Shown: one piece after another, positions 37,224-51,300 of the stretch | How positions within the stretch are numbered: position 1 is the stretch's first letter | Layout: every line of letters begins with the position of its first letter | NCBI RefSeq assembly: GCF_031877795.1 | Contig: NC_133932.1 | Coordinates: 23,376,180 to 23,440,179 of the forward strand | Origin: Strix aluco | Lineage: Eukaryota > Chordata > Aves > Strigiformes > Strigidae | Reading direction: 5' to 3' | DNA: 64,000 nt | The notes under the pieces: generated by a model | Told to the model about the DNA's origin: nothing | Databases searched by the model: none | What the model saw: only the letters and a program-made list of their open reading frames with translations | Program-made: the position numbers and the translations under genes

Positions 37224-38523
37224 GTAAGCTCTGAGTCATTACTTTTTATTTTTAGTATCCAATCTATTTGGAAATGAATGGAATGCAATAACCTTCAAAT
37301 CCCTTTAGAAGTTGTGAGTTACATGAAATCATTTATTTGAAAAGCACCATGAGATAATGGAGGGCTTGGCTGGGAAATATAAGGTACCTTCTTCCTGCAA
37401 ATACCCATTTTCTGACTCTGCTTTTTCCATATTTAAAATTGGAACTCTGGAGATAAGAATATGAATTGATTTTTTGAAATTGTTTTGTGTTATGTTAATT
37501 TAAAATGATCAGCTAATGCAGCACTAATGATCACAGAGAATTGTTCTTTTGAAACAAAGATAACATATCATTGATCTGATGCTGCAATCACAAGCTTCAA
37601 AATACATCAGAGATTTTCAAGGCCACAAGGGAGTGTTTTGATCAGCTAGACTGACTTCTTGCACATGAGAAGCAAAGAGAATTTCACCCATAGTTCCTGC
37701 ACAAACTGTGTTTCTGGACAAACACAAATACTTTTGTTTGTAAGGGCTTCTGAAAGTGAAACTAGGGCTTTATGCACCAGACTCTATGTTCACTAGGTAA
37801 TTTTAAATTCTTCTGAAAGCACAGCTGAATATTTCATTTCATTATATGCTCTGACTTGAGATATTTATTAAAATCATGAGTGGATTCTGGAAGTGAATGA
37901 AAGAGAGGAGTTACCAGTGAACATCTGAGTAAGAAAAGTGAATCAAAAAGCACGATAAAATGCTGAAGTATCATTGACCTACTACCATTTTAAGAAGCTA
38001 GGTCTTAGACATAAGTGCAAAGAAAGGAAAAATGACTAACGTCTTAATCCAGTGAAACACTAAAGCATGCCTGTGACTCTCATGATGTGAGAAGTTTCAT
38101 CAAAGGCAATGAGACTGTTAAAAGTTTCAGAAGACAGGCATAGGCATGCCTCAAGTTCTTTAATAGATTGGAATCCAAGTGTCTAGTCAAAATCATTAAT
38201 TCCTTTTAGCAAGGAGGTAGTAGAGAGTTTATGAGAAGCTCAGTAAAATAAATTACTATGCAGAAAGAACTGTAAGAAAACTTATTTTCAACTGTCACGT
38301 GCATGGTATTTCCTAAGGATCAACCACAAAGTTCCCACTGTGCAGTGTAATGCACCTCAGAAAACCCTAGATGCTACTTGCTCCACAGAACATGTGAGCT
38401 AAAGAGAAGAAAACACGTCATTTTATGCAACGCTGTCTTCCATTATTATATTGTCTTTCTTATTAATTCCTCTTGTTTTATTCTTGATTCAGTTATGTTG
38501 GTTATGTTTTTTTCCCGATGCAG
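37224..38523. other. Intergenic, no gene seen
   Basis: AT-rich sequence. No gene or repeat was recognised. Confidence 0.5.
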
Positions 38524-38607
38524 AAGCCTTTGGTTTGCTTTTCTTAGCACCTAAAACTACCACTGAAGACAACAGGGCATACCCCAAATATTGGAGCAGC
38601 CCTGCAG
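38524..38607 (+). other. Splice-bounded interval (candidate exon, possibly lncRNA)
   Basis: An acceptor (gttatgtttttttcccgatgcag, pyrimidine-rich) ends at 38523 and a donor (cctgcag|gtgaga) follows 38607. The 84-nt interval is open in one frame with phase 1 at both ends. The peptide is not recognisable. Confidence 0.17.
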
Positions 38608-40669
38608 GTGAGATATACCACAATATCATTTTAAAGACTGAAGTGCTTTTTTTTGAAGAAGCCAGAGTACATAATTGAACAGAGCTGCTGTCATTAAAAC
38701 GCAATTAAGGTTGTGAAGCCTTTGAGCATCTTAAATTGTGGCGTGATACAATATTTATCAGGCTTCAGAACACATAATCACATCTATGACCATCCAGCCA
38801 TGTTTTGCTTTTTCACTAGGCAAGATTAACCCTCTATCACAGTTTAATGCAGCTAAACTTACCACTTCTGTATATGACACCTTAGTAATTCTGAGGTGGA
38901 AGAGTAAGGAATAGAGTTACACAGAAGACCAAGCCAATGAAGCGCCAAGAAAACACAGAAGCTTAAGCATTCGTTTAGAAAGATGCTTTGTTTTTTTACT
39001 GTTAATGAATAATGGAGCTAATATAAAATTCTGACAGGCGTAAACCTATTGAATAATTCTGATACTGCAATCTACAGGTGACTCGCAAGCAATGAATTGA
39101 ATTATGTTAGTTTTATGCAAGAAATAATCTTTTAAAAGCCAGAAAAAAAGGCACATGTATAATTCATAGGGCTAATATTTGAGGTATTTTTCAGGTAAGC
39201 TCACACATTTCCTGTGAGTGTCTACATGTGCATGGGTTAAAAAAAAAAAGTACAAATGACCTTCAGTTAAAAACTTGGCAACTATTTCAAATTCTACTTC
39301 TAAATTTAACTTTGTCATGTATGCTTATTAAGAATATAATTCATCGCCTGGGAGTCTGGTCTGAAATACCAGTATCTATCATAAATGCTGGACAATTTTT
39401 CAATGTATCTGCTTTCAGACACTGGCACAGTATCAGCTTCAATGACTAGGTCAAATTCAGGTGTTGGCAGATGACACCATGGGCTTTAATGACAGATTTG
39501 TGAACCTGCTGACCAACTATACTACTGTGGTTCAAAAGATTTATGAATATTTTGATTTTCTGTCACATTTAGAAATCGAGTCAGATCTTGTGAACTGTAC
39601 CTAAATCAGAACAAAACATTGTCACCCTGTCCCGTGGATGGCCTTAATTAGCTGTTAAAAGTGCTGTCCTGAGTTTCTCCATTTTGTTTGTTTTTCCAGG
39701 TAGGGAAGACTTGTTCTGGAGGGGAAACAGATAGAGCCACCATCATATTTTTCCTTAGAAATAACTGCCTGTAAACAGAGCAGGTTGTTAACATTAGAAA
39801 CTCAGTATTGTTTAACAGATTTTTGTGTGCTATGATGTTACTTGTTATACTTTCACTTGTCATACATAGCATACGCATGCAGTAAGGTCTGTGTTGCTCA
39901 TCAATCAGTTAAGAGATCAACACAGACACAATCTGTCTGTCTAAACCAGACAATGGAGATCAAATGCAAATTCCTTCCAAATTTAAAAGCAGGAGCTTTA
40001 AAAGGGAGCAATTTACCCAGTAGCTCAACAGATGGGGGACCAGAGATGCTACTGCATTTTAGAGCTGAAGACTCAACTTCCAATGTTATCAGTGCAACTA
40101 CCACAATTTCCAAACAGTAGCTACAGCAGCAATAGAAAAGAAAATTGCACCTGTTGTACACAACCTAAAAATTGAAAATTTGCTCAGACAGGCAAAAAAG
40201 TATCTTAAAATGGTGGAAGACCTTCCTAATTTCTTGCTAATCTTGTCACTATTGCTTTCTCAGACCATTGCTCATCTTCACGTTGCTCCTCAGTGAGCAG
40301 CACAAGCCCTTCTTTCTTCCCTCGCCCTCTGCCTCCACAAGCTCAGACACCAATGTAGGAGTTTCACAGGTTCTCCAGGCAGGGATTTCCAGCCCGTAGG
40401 CTGAAATCAGGAGGTAGATAGAAAAGCTTCCCATGTTAGAGACATACTGAGAACCATTTTGAGCCATCCTCAAGGAGCAGCTTAACAGGTGGACAAAGCA
40501 TAAGGGCACAGGGGGATGTGAAGCGGGTAAATGTTATCTAGACTACACATCTGAGAAGCGACTGCTTGTTTGTGAGGGGGGCAATGGACTTCATAATACA
40601 GATCACTTTTTTCTGTGACTGCAATGCAGAAGTTTCTCTGTGCTAATCTTGGCACTGACATTGAAATTG
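38608..40669. other. Intergenic, no gene seen
   Basis: AT-rich sequence. A frame at 39454-39600 contains 'LADDTMG', which superficially recalls a reverse-transcriptase active site, but nothing around it confirms an element. Short ORFs at 39842-40161 and 40249-40688 are on opposite strands and lack motifs. Confidence 0.45.
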
Positions 40670-40793
40670 ATGCGTGGCCTTTAGGCAAGTCACTTAATCA
40701 ATGTGTTTATAAAATGAGGGTAATAACATTTATTTGCCTGCCTGAAAGGGATGTGGTGAGGACAGACTAGTTAATGCTGTAAAATGCTATTTA
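40670..40793 (+). repeat. MIR (CORE-SINE) relic
   Basis: 'tgcgtggcctttaggcaagt' and 'cacttaatca' match the 'tgtgaccttgggcaagtcacttaacc' core, followed by 'tttataaaatgagggtaata' and 'acatttatttgcctgcctg' (the 'tgtaaaatggggataatag..cctacctca' region). 'gggatgtggtgaggacagac' and 'tagttaatgctgtaaaatgc' then match the 3' 'ttgtgaggattaa.tgagataatg..taaagcgc' part. The match spans about 120 bp in register. Confidence 0.8.
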
Positions 40794-43310
40794 CTACTAA
40801 TTGCAAATATTATTATACTGCAGCCTTAAAACCCTCCTTGACTGGTAATTGAAATAGAACCAAACAGTAAGCCTGAAATGTAAAGGTGATAGAGGTCTTA
40901 GCTAAAGTGGAGGTGGTTAATCCCCTTCCTTTTCATGGAGGTAATTATGCTTTCACTGAGGCAATAAGTATAAAAAAAAGTCTCAAGCATATACCTGCTC
41001 TTACTCAGAAACAGAATGAGGAGAAATATTGTGGGATTTACATTTGATTCATTGTGTAATGTGCCACTGATAACAGGTCAAGTGAGGAGCTGGGTGCAGC
41101 ACAAACATGTGGTCAAGCCTCTATTCTGGGATGCAGGTGCACTCAGGTGTCCTAAGTGCAGGAAGAGCACCACAGATAAGACAGAATTAGATGCATCATT
41201 ACCATTTTCAACCCAATTAACATCCTTGCTCCTCAGGATTAAATAAGGTCTGTAACTTGCCTTTAGGTATGGCAGGTTAAAAAAAAAAAAAAGTCCTGCA
41301 GGTGAGAAGGATGAATATAATACTGTAGAGCAGCATGAAGTAGATTAGGAAATGAACTACGGTAAACTGGCTTATCTGTGAGCGGTGCCTTGAGACCTCT
41401 TCTGAGGCCTCAGACTGCCACCACTTCTCCCACAGATGTTTCTGTGAGCAGGGAGGAACATAAGCTGGCTCCCTGGGGTGGCTAAAGGATCAGGTCCTCC
41501 ACAAAAATTCCTTTTTGTCATCTGTAATGCTACCAAGAAACATCCCATTAAAACCAATCATGTTTAGTTAACGTAGTAAAAATAAACAGCCTTAGGTTTC
41601 TCTAACAACTGTAGTAAAGGGTTGTAATTTGATCCTTCCTTACTCTGAGTGAAAGTTAACCAGCAAGAAAGTGTCTCTGACTTTATTAGAACTTGGGGGG
41701 ATATCTGCTTCATGAATATTACATGTAACTCAATTTAACTGCTTGATATTTTCATGATGAATTTGCTTGAAATTAATCAAAGAGTCAAGGAACCGGGAAA
41801 ACAGACTGTGATTAGTGATATTTCCAAGAACGTATCAAGAGTTATGAAAAGAGAAATAGTGGAATTGTTAACTGAGGAATGACCTGCTTTGCCTATCTCC
41901 AGGTTACAGCCCTGCTTTCACATTTTTAAGTTGTACAATCAAAACGCAGGGCAGACCCAGCCCGGGAAGGAGATAGGCGGCTAGCATCTCCAGAGCAGCA
42001 CTGAAAAACACGACAGGTGCCAAGCAGGAGACCTGTGACGCCGGCAATACTGCTTGGCATATGGTGGCAAGTCGACTTCATGCATTGGAGTGGATAAGCT
42101 TTACAGCAAGATAGAGATGGAGAAACATTTTGCCATTTTCTGTAAAACAGTTCTAGGAGAAGTTGCAAGTCACTGTATGCTAGTCTACTAACCCCAGAGA
42201 AGTGTCATGCAGAAGCAACTTGTTGTTTGGCTTACCGTGTTAATAAGGCTAGAAATAAAGAGATGCCTCTTTGGGGCATGGACAAAAAGTGGTAGCTGTA
42301 GGACATTCAAATTAGAAAGAATCAAATGTACTGAAATCCAGTCAGTTAAGGGATGCACTTCTGAGAAGCAGATTTAAATGAAGAAATAAAGAATATGGTA
42401 TGCTGTAGGCTTATCAGGTTTAAAGGAGAGCATCTCAGGGGGGTTCTGCTACGGTAATATGCGGGCAGAGCCCTGTCACTCAGAAAGACTGTGCACTGAA
42501 GAGATTAGGTAGAGGCAAGATCCAGCAACTGTTCTTGTCTCACGGGAGACAGTACTACTGGATATAAAGGCACTTCTATCTGCCAGTCAGTGAATGCTTA
42601 AAAATATTTCAGGGAATATTTGGTCAAATTGGTAAAAGAACGTGCTCAGTAATTTACTGTTCCTTTTGGGTTTTGATAATCACAGCCTTATAGAAACAAC
42701 AAATTTTAAATGATCATCAGAGCAAAGTCACTCAAACCAGCATTTGAGTGTGTCAAAACATCTAGCACCAGCAATGTGCTAAGTATCCACAGCTAACAGG
42801 AATATAATGTAAATCCAGTCAAAACAAGCCAAAGGAACACAAATTTCCAGTTATGAATGCTAGTCCCAGATTATCTGTGGATTACCTACAGACCAAAAAT
42901 AATTTACAGACAAGATTTCAAATTCATAGAAAAGATTTTAAACAACTGGAAAAAGTTTCTAAAAGAATTAATGCTTTGTATTTCCCTTCAATACCAGAGT
43001 GTGTCACAGTTAAGTGTTTAAATAATTATGTCATGTTTTTGGTAAGATTTTTGTTGAAAAATTGGCCAAGTTCCAATAAGATGCTGTGAATTTTTATTAA
43101 AAGCATGAAAATAACGCATTATTTTTTTTTTTTTTTTAACTTTTCTTCACCTCTGCAGCAGCAGTGGTGGCCATTTTCTTTGAATAATAGACTCCTTAGC
43201 TAATTAACTTTTCCCTAATTATGCTGAAATAATTTATTCAGCATTTTTTTCCCCTAGCACCATGTCCTTTGAAGGTATACTGAAATCTTTCTTCTATACT
43301 TTGTCACTTT
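40794..43310. other. Intergenic, no gene seen
   Basis: AT-rich sequence with an A-run at about 41279-41292 and a T-run at about 43121-43138. A slightly GC-richer patch at about 41940-42060 was not assigned. No gene was recognised. Confidence 0.45.
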
Positions 43311-43311
43311 G

Positions 43312-43338
43312 TGATGATGATGATGATGATGATGATGA
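43312..43338. repeat. (TGA)9 trinucleotide microsatellite
   Basis: Nine uninterrupted TGA units. Confidence 0.95.
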
Positions 43339-46300
43339 CCTGGAGGTGCCCATTCTATTGTAAAAACTCTACAGATGGATTACGCTTCTTACTGGGAACA
43401 GTGGATCCTTAACTGGATTTTAGACAAGTACTGTCACTATCCAGTGCTCAGCAGCTTCTTGTTTGCCTTGCAACTCTGGCAGTTATGCCCAAGTCACACA
43501 TTTGGCAGTTCATAAACTCTAGACTTCCATCTACATACACTTTAGAGAAAACGAGTATCTTATTTCAGCACCTGAAAGGAAAGTCAAGTAAGGCTGCATA
43601 TATTACTCATTTCTTAGGGATATATTTTACTTGCAGTGCACAGTACTCTGGGAGGTGGGTCAAAAAAATTCTTTTAGATTAAATAGAAGAAAGCATTGTA
43701 GCATACATCTTAAACTGTGGTTACACAGTGATTCTCTCTGTGCTGGGGCAGAGAATATGGGAAAGGTGCTCCTGTGGAAACAAAGAGACACAGATCAGGC
43801 GATGAACATACAGATCGGGTGATGTACATATTCTCTAGCCCTTTGTCCTTACCAAGAGTTTTCCATGTGTATTGTAGGAAGAAAGGAGTGGTTTGCCTAC
43901 GCCTTCAGGCCGCAGATGTCTCTGCCACTGCTCACAGCAAGTTCTAAGGTTTAAGCGCATTGGTAAGTTTTCTTACTAACGTGTTTTCTGCCATCGGTGA
44001 CATTGCTGCAAAGCCAGTAATTCAGCAGAGGGTCATATGAGGTCCAGAACAACAGTGGATCAGATCATCTGAGCTTACTGACTCAAAAGTCCTGTGTTCA
44101 ATTCAAATACTCTCTAAAAAGAAATAGGTGCTGTTTTGCTTAGAACAGAACCATGTATTTTTACAAAATCTCGCTCCACTTTCTGTGGTTTTACTTCACT
44201 GGACCTAGTTATTCCAGGCAAGTGACAGTTTTAATCAACAAGAAACTCTGTTTTCATTGATACAGCAGCAAGGTATGTTATTCTGCCAGCAAAGACAAAT
44301 TCACTGAGTGTTATGGTAATTAATATGTACATTGGAAAAGGAGACTTTCCATCCGTCTTTAATGAGCTATTCTTAGCACCAAAAGTATTTCCTAACCCGT
44401 GATAGGAGGAGGAGATTAACCTTACCCTGTCAAACTTAACAGATAGATCAAAAGTGTTACAAGAGGGGGAATTCCAAGTCATCCCAATTATACAGCACCA
44501 CATGAAATAATTGTATTTGGTTACCCTTTAGAAGGGTATGTTCTTGAGGGACAACTTTTATGTACTGCTCCTCCAAACATGACTACATTCTGACTGTGCT
44601 GGTTTTGATTTTTAAATAGCTCACACAGCTATAACCTCTGCATATTATCTCTAACTATGAATGACAGTATTATATTTACATGCAGATACCGTAGTCTTGG
44701 AAGATTTTTTTTTTCTTAAGTATCCAGGTTTACAACGTAAGACAAAAGAAATTAAGGGCTTTGTTGAATCTTCTCAACATAATAGAAAGTTATCATGGAA
44801 GATTTTATACTTTTTAGTAATACAGCTAATATACAATGCAAAAGACTCTTTTGAAAAGAATGAAGAGAATAAAACTAATAAACCTCTTTCAGTTAATATG
44901 CAAACTTGCACTCAAAGCAGTATGTAAAATACATTAACCTGAAAGGCACAATGTACCCGATTCAAATTTATAAAAAGGCTTGTTTTTGTATTTATGAGTC
45001 TTGAATAGTTTATAAAATGAATGTAATTTATTACAGAAATACAACAGAACCCACCTCAGTTCCCCACTATTGTGTCAGTGTTGAAAGAGGTCTTGATGTT
45101 TACGAAAAATTGGTCCCCAACATACAGATGAAATCACGTGAACAAGCAGGACAGATATTAAAAGCTGAAATACTTCAGTTTATTCTAAATCTGAAAAACT
45201 GGGGCAAGGCATCTGACTAATGTTTTAAGTTAAATTTGCAAAACATTTCTAGATTTAAGAAAAACAGTAGACAACAGGTGATAGTTTTTCTTACTGTTGG
45301 CTTTATTTTTTTTTAATATGAATATACTTCATTCTCTAGAAAGGAAATGAGAAAAACAAGAAACAACATATGGCAGTTACTTTTCTGTTGTTGGCAGTGT
45401 TGGGTTTTTTTTACAGTTATGAATACCCATGCTTCATTTTACAAAGGAATGACTCCTTGTGCAACTCCTTACAAAACCAGGGAAGTATTTTGATGACACT
45501 TGTATCTCGTATTCCACAGTCCTGTCCCTTTACCAACATGCAATGAGATCATGGAGAAACCATAAAGCCTATCTCATCTGTCAGCATGGGGTTCAATTTT
45601 CTTCTGTGTAACTTTAAATTCCTTAAGGATATCAATGCCACATGACTTACTGCAAAAAAGAAAAGAGGGAAAAAATTCACATTAAAACAAAAAAGAACTA
45701 GACAAGTGATAGGGATAAGAAAAATATGCAAGCAAATAAACCAAGGAAAAAACCTAAAAAAATAGTATTAATTTGGGAGATTGCAAATTTAATAGAGGCA
45801 GTATTTATAAAAACAGAGCTTGCATGAAAATTCCTAAAACATAAAAAGAATTATACTGGAGAAATCAGCTGATAAGTTTTATTTCAAGCAATGTAATATA
45901 ACTCAAACACAGGGCTCTTCAGAAGTCTTCATGTATATCTTATTTAGAGCTGCAAGTAACCCAGCAATTTGGACATAAACAGGAAAAATCATAAGTGTTA
46001 ATAACTTGTAGTAGTGCTAGAGTGGTTTCAACCTACCAGAGTATAAGTTTTTGGCAAGCACAGAGACAAGATTAAAACCAAGTCCATTAATTTAAAAATA
46101 GAAAGAATGTGTGTGGTATTTTATAGTGCTAAGAAAAGGAAAAGAAATAAACAGTTGGTCTTCCCTTTTCCTCGCTTTCAGGATGTCTAATATATGTCCT
46201 CATTAGTCAGCCCTTTTAAATGTTAAGTATATCGGATAACTTGAACCAGATTGATATTCACTGTGAACGTCTTTTAATGGTATAATTGGAATAACAATTT

Positions 46301-48112
46301 GATTGTACAGGAGGTTATGTTCCTTGAGCACTCAAGGTTTCCTGGATGACAGGAAAGTAGTCACAGTTCACAGAAATTAGATGTATGTACAAAAACCAAA
46401 GCAGTGATGAGTATATTTTGAAATGACAATTAATTAAAAAATAGAGGAAATAGAACACAGAACTGAGAAGGATAAGTTTTTGGCATTAAGTAATACATAT
46501 GATGCGAATACAAAGAAAATTTTGGTGGATACTGCTAAATTATGTTTTCCAGTCAGACACACAAGGAATTTAAAGTAAGAGAATCTAAAACATCCTATGT
46601 AAATTCACATAGGTAATACTTGCCCTCAAGTTCCGCAGAGGAAGATTTTGTGTTCAGAGGATGATGGTCCTGATTTAGAGAATGACTCAGCTCCCAGGAT
46701 GGAAACCTTTGTGAGTTTTTCTTGTGCATGTGTTGAAAGAGATGACAACATAGGAGTTACTGAGGAGACAGCTGAAGGAGTGCATAGGTCAAGAAGCAAC
46801 AGACAATTCATGAACCATAAGAGCAATTCAGTATTTGTGTGCAGCTGAAACAACAGAAGGAAGAAACAGAACAAATAATTCTAACAATTTGGACAACGAT
46901 CTTATGAATGAAGAAATGTCTTCATTTGCCTAAATTAATGCTTTAACCGCAAACGGTAAAAGAACCAGATGATGACCAACAGAAAAATGTCAGGAGAGGA
47001 CTTAGTGTGGTTTGTGAGTAATGGGGGTAAGACATGAAAGACTTTTGAAATTATTCCTTCTTTATAGTGTACTAATATGGCTGGTATTTGACTACTACTG
47101 ACCTGACTGACCAAAGACAGTGAACTATATCACTGATAAAAAAAAAGTTAAATTTATAGAAGGTTGATATTAAGACAAAAATATATATCTATAACAATAA
47201 TTTTGCCTAGAACACTGTGTTATGTCACAGTGATGACACAAAGTAAATGGCAGATGGGTTCCAGACACTCAGTAAACCTACTGGTCCATGTATTGTCATT
47301 TATCCTACCGCAGTTATTCGTATTTCAGATTATTTGAGGAAAAAGAGCTGGATTAAAACAGCACATAAAAATGTTTGTAATTTTTCACCAGGACAGTGCA
47401 TTTTGAATACTTAAGTATTTCTACAGCATATTTATCTAAGACCAGTCGGTTAATGTAACAGAGTAGTGCACAATCAGCTGATTTGCTCGTGGCCCCAACA
47501 GTCATGGATATAAGGCTTTTCATAACCTGTGTCAGAATTTTAACATAAATTTGGCAAATTCTGCAAAATAAGAACAAACTGGAAGAGATACTGGACTCAA
47601 GTTTTTTATGTTCTATATTGACAAACTACTAAATTGCAGGCAGACTGTAAAATGGGCCTTTATACTGCAACATTATAAATGTTCGTGTTGTCTTCCATTT
47701 ATAGATACTTTACTCAAGTAGCTAAATGACAAATTTGAACTTAACAATGCAACAACCTCCAGTTTTATACAGCTCTGCTGACTGTGTATTTCAGCAAAAC
47801 TACTGTGAATTTGAAAAATCAACTACTGCTCTCTAACCTATCTCTTGGATTCTCCACTAAGGAATTACAGTTTTATATTGCTGCAACTACTGATTTTAAT
47901 AGAGTTAACATTTATAATAGTGGAATAAACTTGCAGATGATGGCAGATATCTGCTGAAGCCCTGGAATAAAGATATTGTGGAATACTCAAACTAGTTGGG
48001 ATTCAATGAGAGGGAAGCAGATGGTATAAGGAAGAGGTTTAAAAGTAAAACCAAACATACCCAAGACTGAGGAATTAGAACCCCCTAACACAAACATCAT
48101 TGTTCTTCTTGT
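43339..48112. other. Intergenic, no gene seen
   Basis: About 4.8 kb of AT-rich sequence. A 20-bp unit is doubled at 43791-43830 with three mismatches. Open frames at 44231-44503, 44661-44927, 45017-45220, 46626-46874 and 47353-47577 have no recognisable features. Confidence 0.45.
43791..43830. repeat. 20-bp tandem duplication
   Basis: cagatcaggcgatgaacata is followed directly by cagatcgggtgatgtacata. The two units differ at three positions. Confidence 0.85.
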
Positions 48113-48350
48113 GAAGACCACAGGGGCTGATGACTTGTTGTAAAGCAAGCCCCCTCTCTCATCTGCATCAGCAAGACTTAAACAGCCAACCTCAGGACGT
48201 AGAGGCACACTGGAAAAGTGACCATAACATCAGAAAAGTGAGGCTTTTCTATATTAATCAGATAATTTGGACTGTTAAAATATTTTCTGGACTAACAGTA
48301 AATTCTTAGCGCTATGTATATGGTGTAGTACACAAGATTTTGAATGCTAA
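48113..48350 (+). repeat. Unclassified repeat, copy 1 of a direct-repeat pair
   Basis: This segment resembles 52218-52530 in the same orientation. Shared blocks are 'aagacc.cagg.ggc.aatg', 'ggc..acttaaac.g.caacct', 'ggac.tagaggca.actgg', 'atattaa.cagataattt', 'ctgttaaaatatt', 'ctggactaacagtaa.ttctta' and 'caagattttga'. Order is conserved and indels are present. The length and arrangement suit an old LTR or a dispersed repeat; no terminal TG/CA, TATA or primer-binding site could be fixed. Confidence 0.6.
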
Positions 48351-51300
48351 CAAATCAGTGGAGAATGTGAGCAAATCCTCTGTGAGACCTTCCAGTATGT
48401 TGGTGAGCAACCAACCCTCCACAAAAACTTTTGTAGGCGGACGCCTACTGTCATCACAGAAGACCAGGAATGCATCGGGTGTGTATTCCTGTGTCCTGGC
48501 ACATATCTCATTTACAGTAAAACAAATGAATTTTGGGCAGCCCAGGTGATTCAGGATCACTAACGATCCAAGGAAAGCAGAGAAACAGTAGTTACATCGG
48601 TCTATGATCTGGCTGTGACTCACTCCAGGCAAACCCTGCCTGGGTAAGTGGCAGTCTCTGTGATGGAAGATAACAGTTTGCTGAAAATCTGAGAAAAAGA
48701 GGAGAAAATAGATGGCAGCCAGAGCAAGCTGATGATAGGTGGAGACTGGAGGGAAGCCCTAAGTTTGCTGATACTTGTTTTAAAAGCCTCTGATCATAGT
48801 CCTAGATGATCAGAGATCTCTGTCTCTTCTCCCTTCTCTTGACTCAGCTGAGTACAGACTGTTTCTATTATGGCTTACCTGTAAAGGACAAAATCAGGTG
48901 GACTGACAGGGGAATCAAGGAAGGAGAAAACCAAATCCAACCCCTTACTAGACATACCCACTCTGCTCCTGGGAACATCTATCCTCCTCCCCTTTTTAGA
49001 GGAAATGGCTGAGATGCGGGAATGGCATATTCAGCAGGGACTAAGTCTTTGAGGTACAGATTCTTGCAAATCAGTCAGTTCCTGCACTAGCAACTGCCTA
49101 CTATGAGTGCATGCATAACACTGTATGAGCTTTAAAAGGAAGATCAGAATTTGAAAGATTGTATCATCTGGATGATCACAAACCAAAAAAAAGGCAGAGA
49201 TGTATTAGAAGCAGAAAAAGTTGTCAGACTCTGTTCAAAGTTTTGCACACAGTCGAGATGGACAAGCCTTGAAGTAGGATCAGAGTGCATTTAAAGAGCT
49301 GTAGTGGATGTCCTGCACACAAAAATGCATTTAGTTTTATATAAATACTGGCACAGTATGGAAAGAGCTAGCAACCCATATGAGGGAAGAAGTGATCTAG
49401 GGGACACTAAATAATAGTAAACAAGAAAGCAAAGAAAAAGTCCACCAGAGTGTATGAGTTTCAAGGTGTAAAAACTGTTATTTTTGTCAGCCATTAGTCT
49501 CAGATATTCTTCTTTGGTAAAAGTGGTAAAAGGGGGACAACAAAGTAAAAAGCAGCAGAAAAGTAGTCCATGCACGTATGCAGTGGTAGGAAATAGTGTA
49601 GTAAGAAAACAGGCCTAGCACAAACACGCACATGGAAACAACGTGAGAAAACCAGGGAAGAGTATTTCCAACAAATCCCCTACCTGAACTGAAACTGAAC
49701 AAATCCCCTTCACTAACTGAAGATTTGCATAAGGGAAAAGGCAATTAATTGCTTACGCCTCACCTGTACAGACACCAAAGTGCAACCTGATCACTGGTGA
49801 TGGCCTTCTGGTAGGCCGTCCTGGTAGAACTATGGGACAAACGGAAAATGAAGAGCCTGGTTTTTGCCTGAGAAGGTGATATAATGCAAAAGGATTGAAT
49901 ACCTGGGCGGCTATTCTCATTAAGCAGGCAGAGGAAGAGAATGAAGTTCTAACAAAGAAGCTGAATATTCAAGCAGGAGAAACCAGAACTGCCTGAGAAG
50001 TGTGACTGCTGGTGCATGATGCCCTGCTGCAGGAGCTGATGCACAAACGTAAGAAATATCTGCACCGAGTGGCTGGTTAAACTAAAATCAGATCAGGCAG
50101 TGATATCAACCATTTCTTGAGTAGGATTAGGCAACTGAATCCAACATTCAGGGAGACTTCTGAGATAAACAAAAGGCTCAAAGAGATATCAAAAAGGAAG
50201 GGTGTTTGAAACTTAGGAACACTGACTGAGAGCCATCAGCCCTTAACTATTCTAATGGAATTGGGATCACATTAACTTGGAAAACCAAAAGTTACCTGTA
50301 TAATACATGATTGTAATTACTATCTTAAGGTGAAAAATTAAATATAATTGTAAAGATTACAATTTGATTTAAAACATAAATGTTCAGCTGTTTGTTACAA
50401 AGAAGAGATGGACCAAAGCAAAATAAAAACAGATGGAGGATTACTAAGGTTATCTAATAACACAACATGAATTTTCTACTATGTAGTAATGAAGTAGTTG
50501 TTTCATTACTATGTGCTTCAACATAAAGTATTCAGGAGACAGGAATGCAGATAATTAACCTGGATATCCTCAGAAACTCATACTGAGGGAGGTGCTTTAT
50601 CCTGGATAACTGAGATTACTACTACTACTATTTGGTTATTTTATCTTCTACAGATAACACAGTATAAGCAATCCCTTCCAAATGTATGCACACTGTAAGC
50701 TGAATATCGCTTAGTTCTCTTTACTGTGTATTTTCATTATGATACATGCATATAGGAAAAGTGAGAGCCATACTACTTTTAACTCAAATGTCATGGCAGA
50801 TTAAAAAGAAGAGCAAAATATGAACCTAGGTAATAAGAGACAAAGGATCCAACCTAAAAGATTCATCCCCAAGCAAGAGAAAACCTGTTTCTCTGTGTGA
50901 AGACAGATGTAATTCTTACTAATCTATGAATATCTGTTTCTAACAAAAATAAGTGTGTGTGTGTGTGTTTGTCTTGGATGAAGCTTTCTATATTTATAAA
51001 ACATACCATTTTGAGTGCTGTAAGAAGAAAAGGTGTGTATCACTGAGGTACAAAAATACTTCCAATGGAAAACTGTATTGTATAAAATACAATCACTTAC
51101 AGCAATGGATTGCATACCTGTAAATATAGCTCTGTGTCATCGGGATTGTGAAGACTGCACCTTCATTTAATGTACTGGGATATTTTAAGACATGTAGAAA
51201 ATGGTGGAGATCAGGGGTCCTGAAGCTGATACGGTATCAAAACATTACTCATGTTTATAATACATAACCTTGCATGATTATTCAACCAGAGATAATCAGG

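Noticed and set aside
39454-39600. Frame containing LADDTMG, resembling a reverse-transcriptase active site
   Set aside because: Only the short motif matches. No other RT motifs or LINE 3' end are nearby, and the upstream residues do not fit any RT order.
44050-44120. Possible tRNA-like or tRNA-derived SINE (run tgttcaattcaaa)
   Set aside because: The B-box resemblance is poor, no acceptor or anticodon stems can be formed, and there is no A-box at the right distance.
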